From: Ectothiorhodospiraceae bacterium
Lineage (GTDB): Bacteria > Pseudomonadota > Gammaproteobacteria > Thiohalomonadales > Thiohalomonadaceae
Direction of reading: 5' to 3'
DNA: 17,327 nucleotides
Assembly (NCBI GenBank): GCA_007125455.1
Contig: SLDE01000051.1
Location: 1 to 17,327, forward strand
Each line of letters begins with the position of its first letter. Position 1 is the first letter of the stretch. The position numbers were made by a program, and so were the translations under genes. Shown one piece after another: positions 14,473 to 17,327 of the stretch. Below the pieces are notes generated by a model, which did not search any database, was not told the DNA's origin, and was given only the letters and a program-made list of their open reading frames with translations.

Positions 14473-15162
14473 TTACTCCCGCCCCTGCTGTGCCTGGGCC
14501 TGGCGTTGCAGCAGCGTGGAGAACTCCTCGTTAAAGGTTTCGTAGCGGTTGTCCAGCCGTTCCACCTCGCTGGAGAAGCGGTTGTAGAAGATCACCGCCG
14601 GGATCGCGGCGAACAGCCCCATCGCGGTGGCGATCAGCGCCTCGGCGATGCCGGGGGCCACCATCGCCAGGGTGGCGTGTTGGGCACCACCGAGGGCACG
14701 GAAGGAGTTCATGATCCCCCATACGGTGCCGAACAGGCCGATATAGGGGCTGGTAGAGCCGATGGTGGCGAGCATCGGCAGTTGCGTCTCCAGCCGCTCC
14801 AGCTCGCGGCTGAGCGAGACCCGCATCGCCCGTTGTGCGCCGATCACGATGTCCATGGTGCCCATGCACTCCTGCTTGCGTAGGCGGGCATATTCACCAA
14901 AGCCGGCCTCGAACAGACAGGCCTGACCACTGAGGGTATCACGGCGTTTGCTGAGCTGACGGTAGAGCTCGACCAGGTCGATACCCGACCAAAAACGCTT
15001 TTCGAAGGTCTTGGCCTCATGGAAGGCCGCGTTCAGTTGGCGCTGCTTTTGGATGATGATGGTCCATGAGTAGACCGAGGCAAGCAGCAGGATCAACATC
15101 ACCAACTGCACCAACAGGCTGGCCTCGGCAATCAGGCTCCAAAACGACATTTCTGCGCTCAT
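14473..15162 (-). CDS. tolQ: Tol-Pal system protein TolQ
   Basis: TolQ forms, with TolR, the proton-driven motor that energises TolA. The 229-residue product has three membrane helices, at about 16-35, 129-152 and 167-190. The second holds the GLFGTVWGIM motif and the third LIATAMGLFAAIPA, whose threonines line the proton path in TolQ/ExbB/MotA proteins. GAGGG lies four bases before ATG 15162, so I prefer this to a second ATG at 15150. It opens the tol gene run 80 bases after ruvB; I find no convincing -35/-10 pair in that gap. In most gammaproteobacteria ybgC precedes tolQ, but there is no room for it here. Confidence 0.97.
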   Translation of the reverse strand: MSAEMSFWSLIAEASLLVQLVMLILLLASVYSWTIIIQKQRQLNAAFHEAKTFEKRFWSGIDLVELYRQLSKRRDTLSGQACLFEAGFGEYARLRKQECMGTMDIVIGAQRAMRVSLSRELERLETQLPMLATIGSTSPYIGLFGTVWGIMNSFRALGGAQHATLAMVAPGIAEALIATAMGLFAAIPAVIFYNRFSSEVERLDNRYETFNEEFSTLLQRQAQAQQGRE

Positions 15163-15242
15163 GTATCCCTCGTTATTCTATTCGGCTGTGACGGCGTGCT
15201 TCCACTGCAGGGCATAGACAGGTTAGCGATAAAATAATTCAC

Positions 15243-16295
15243 TTACGCCTCGCCGGAAAGATCCAACTCTTGCTGGCGGCGCGTGGCGGCATCCAGCGGT
15301 GGACTTAGGCCAAAGTGCAGATAGGCACTGTTGGTGGCCACCCGCCCGGAGCGGGTGCGCATCATGAAGCCCTGCTGGATCAGGAAGGGCTCCAGCACGT
15401 CCTCGATGGTGCCGCGCTCTTCACCGATGGCGGCGGCGAGGTTGTCCACCCCTACCGGGCCACCGTCAAACTTTTCGATGATCGCCAGCAGCAGCTTGCG
15501 ATCGAGCATATCAAAACCGTTCACATCCACATCGAGCATATCCAGCGCCCGTTCCGCTACTGCGGCAGTGACCCGCCCATCGGCCTTCACCTCGGCGTAG
15601 TCGCGCACCCGGCGCAACAGGCGGTTGGCGATACGCGGGGTGCCCCGGGAACGGCGGGCGATCTCATGTGCCCCTCTGGGATCGATAGGCACCTGCAGGA
15701 TCCCGGCTGAACGCACCACAATACTGGCCAGCTCCTCGGTGGTGTAAAACTCCAGCCGCTGTACGATACCAAAGCGATCGCGCAGCGGCGAGGTGAGCAT
15801 CCCGGCACGGGTGGTCGCCCCCACCAGGGTGAAGGGGGGCAGATCCAGCTTGATCGAGCGGGCCGCCGGGCCATCGCCGATCATAATGTCGATCTGAAAG
15901 TCCTCCATCGCCGGATAGAGCACCTCTTCGACTACCGGCGAGAGGCGGTGGATCTCATCAACAAAGAGCACGTCGTGGGGCTCCAGGTTGGTCAGTAGCG
16001 CGGCCAAGTCACCGGGGCGCTCCAGCACCGGGCCGGAGGTCTGGCGCACGCTCACCTGCAGCTCGTTGCCGATGATATTCGCCAGGGTGGTCTTGCCCAG
16101 ACCAGGCGGGCCAAACAGCAGCACGTGATCCAGCGCCTCACTGCGGTTGCGCGCGGCGCAAATGAAGATCTCCATCTGCTCGCACACCGACTGCTGGCCC
16201 ACGTAATCGGCCAGCAGTTTGGGACGGATAGCGCGATCCTGTGCCTCCTCGCCCGGCTCGGGCGTGCCATCTATCAGGCGATCGGTCTCGATCAT
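15243..16295 (-). CDS. ruvB: Holliday junction branch migration helicase RuvB
   Basis: RuvB is the hexameric AAA+ motor that pulls DNA through the RuvA-bound Holliday junction during recombination and replication-fork repair. The 350-residue protein has Walker A GPPGLGKT at 62-69, Walker B FVDEIH ending at 116, the GATTRAG sensor-1 segment, an arginine finger region (SPLRDRFG), and a C-terminal winged-helix DNA-binding domain with GPVGVDNLAAAIGEE. Length is normal (E. coli 336). It starts 34 bases after the ruvA stop. All residues needed for function appear intact. Confidence 0.98.
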   Translation of the reverse strand: MIETDRLIDGTPEPGEEAQDRAIRPKLLADYVGQQSVCEQMEIFICAARNRSEALDHVLLFGPPGLGKTTLANIIGNELQVSVRQTSGPVLERPGDLAALLTNLEPHDVLFVDEIHRLSPVVEEVLYPAMEDFQIDIMIGDGPAARSIKLDLPPFTLVGATTRAGMLTSPLRDRFGIVQRLEFYTTEELASIVVRSAGILQVPIDPRGAHEIARRSRGTPRIANRLLRRVRDYAEVKADGRVTAAVAERALDMLDVDVNGFDMLDRKLLLAIIEKFDGGPVGVDNLAAAIGEERGTIEDVLEPFLIQQGFMMRTRSGRVATNSAYLHFGLSPPLDAATRRQQELDLSGEA

Positions 16296-16329
16296 AGTCG
16301 TTCTCGATTAAAGGTCTGTGACATGAGCC

Positions 16330-16941
16330 TCACTTAACCGCCTGCTTAAGGGCCGCACGGATGATCCCTTCGCTATCCATCCCTTCGATATCCACCTTAC
16401 TGATCAGGCGGCTGGCCTCCGGTGGTTTGTAACCCAGCGCGATCAGCGCACTGAGCGCATCGCGGCTATGGTCGGAGGGCGGCAGCTGTTCACTCTGCGC
16501 CAGTGCCCCAGTGCCGGGCAAACTGGCGTTGCTGCCCCAGTCGGCAAGGCGATCGCGCATCTCTACAATCAGTCGCTCGGCGGTCTTCTTGCCGATCCCC
16601 GGCAGACGCACCAGCGAGGCGGTATCCCCATCCTGCACACTGCGGGCAAAGTCGTCGGCACTGATCCCGGAGAGGATCGCCAGCGCCATGCGCGCCCCCA
16701 CCCCGTTCACCTTGATCAGGGTACGAAACAGGCGTCGTTCGTCCTCAGTAGCGAAGCCGAACAACAACTGGGCGTCTTCGCGCACCACCATGTGGGTGTG
16801 CAAGGCCACCGGCTGCCCGGTTTCCGGCAACTGATAAAAGGTGCTCATCGGCGCCTCCACCTCGTAGCCGACGCCGTTCACATCCAGCAGGATCAGTGGG
16901 GGCTGTTTCTCTGCGATCGTACCGCGCAGTCTGCCTATCAT
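16330..16941 (-). CDS. ruvA: Holliday junction DNA-binding protein RuvA
   Basis: RuvA binds the four-way junction as one or two tetramers, holds it open and square, and loads RuvB. At 203 residues it equals E. coli RuvA in length. The N-terminal OB-fold carries the acidic pin residues E55 and D56 at the same numbers as in E. coli. Two helix-hairpin-helix motifs follow (KVNGVGARMA near 80 and LPGIGKKTAERL near 115-125), then a flexible linker (about 142-160) and the small RuvB-binding domain III. Its ATG overlaps the ruvC stop as ATGA, so the two are translationally coupled. Confidence 0.98.
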   Translation of the reverse strand: MIGRLRGTIAEKQPPLILLDVNGVGYEVEAPMSTFYQLPETGQPVALHTHMVVREDAQLLFGFATEDERRLFRTLIKVNGVGARMALAILSGISADDFARSVQDGDTASLVRLPGIGKKTAERLIVEMRDRLADWGSNASLPGTGALAQSEQLPPSDHSRDALSALIALGYKPPEASRLISKVDIEGMDSEGIIRAALKQAVK

Positions 16942-17327
16942 CGATATCGTCCTCTGCGGGCACCGCGTGCGGCGCCAATCTGTTGCAAGGTCTGGCCTAC
17001 ATGGCTATGGCACAATGCCACCGCCAGGGCATCGGCGGCATCGGCCTGGGGGATGCCGGGCAGCTTGAGCAGGGCGGTCACCATGTGCTGCACCTGCTCC
17101 TTGCCGGCATTACCCCGCCCCACGGTGGCCTTTTTTATCTCCGCCGGGCTGTATTCGCTGATCGGCAGGGCCATCGCCATCACCGCGCAGATCGCCGCGC
17201 CACGGGCCTGGCCCAACTTGAGTGCCGAATCCGGGTTGCGGTGCATAAAGACCTGCTCGATGGCCACCTGGGTCGGGGCGTAGATCCGTATCACATCACA
17301 CAGGCTGTCGAAGATGGTCTTCAGGCG
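16938..17327 (-). CDS. ruvC: Holliday junction resolvase RuvC (5' end outside window)
   Basis: RuvC is the dimeric endonuclease that cuts Holliday junctions after RuvAB branch migration. The frame is open to the window edge; 129 residues are visible, starting RLKTIFDSLCDV, which aligns with about residue 44 of the 173-residue E. coli protein. About 43 N-terminal residues, including the first catalytic aspartate, lie outside. The visible part has the catalytic glutamate in AIEQVF, the DSALKLGQARG helix, and the last two catalytic aspartates in QADAADALA. A methionine at 17294 is internal and should not be taken as the start. The gene ends in an ATGA overlap with ruvA. Confidence 0.97.
   Translation of the reverse strand, partial: RLKTIFDSLCDVIRIYAPTQVAIEQVFMHRNPDSALKLGQARGAAICAVMAMALPISEYSPAEIKKATVGRGNAGKEQVQHMVTALLKLPGIPQADAADALAVALCHSHVGQTLQQIGAARGARRGRYR

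Noticed and set aside
15163..15242. Possible tolQ promoter with TAGAAT as -10
   Set aside because: No acceptable -35 lies 16-18 bases upstream and the start would fall almost on the ribosome site.

Overview
The window reads as a chromosomal segment of a polarly flagellated gammaproteobacterium. The DNA is GC-rich. The regulators are of the FlrA/FlrB/FlrC (FleQ/FleS/FleR) type found in Vibrio and Pseudomonas, and the ruvCAB-tol-pal-cpoB-queE order matches the Pseudomonas arrangement. Species cannot be named from this sequence. A Chromatiales-like sulfur or halophilic lineage is possible, but that is only an impression.

Left block (about 1-9113, all minus strand): a flagellar basal-body and regulatory cluster. 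Reading in the direction of transcription it runs flrA, flrB, flrC, then fliE, fliF, fliG, fliH and fliI, with fliI cut by the window edge. Three promoter steps can be read from the DNA. A sigma70-like promoter lies before flrA, and sigma54 -24/-12 elements lie before flrBC and before fliEFGHI. This is the layout expected of a hierarchy in which FlrA with RpoN switches on flrBC, and phospho-FlrC with RpoN switches on the MS-ring/switch/export-ATPase operon. fliE to fliI are closely packed and several overlap.

Junction (9114-9706): fliS, the flagellin export chaperone, sits alone on the plus strand. It is divergent from flrA and has its own sigma28-like promoter. It ends 6 bases from the convergent end of queE. 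Neither fliD nor flagellin is in the window.

Right block (9698-17327, all minus strand): ruvC (start outside the window), ruvA, ruvB, then tolQ, tolR, tolA, tolB, pal, cpoB and queE. RuvABC processes Holliday junctions. Tol-Pal links inner membrane, periplasm, outer membrane and peptidoglycan during cell constriction, and CpoB coordinates this with wall synthesis. QueE makes the 7-deazaguanine core of queuosine. ybgC, usual between ruvB and tolQ, and queC, usual after queE, are absent from those places.

All but about 1 kb of the window is coding. The longest gaps are 7527-7715 (terminator-like hairpin, repeats and sigma54 promoter) and 9114-9295 (divergent promoters). I see no tRNA, rRNA, CRISPR array, insertion sequence or phage gene, and no convincing wholly new system. 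The points most worth following are the regulatory DNA around flrA/fliS, substitutions at the c-di-GMP-contact positions of FlrA, and the rearranged neighbourhoods of fliS, ybgC and queC.
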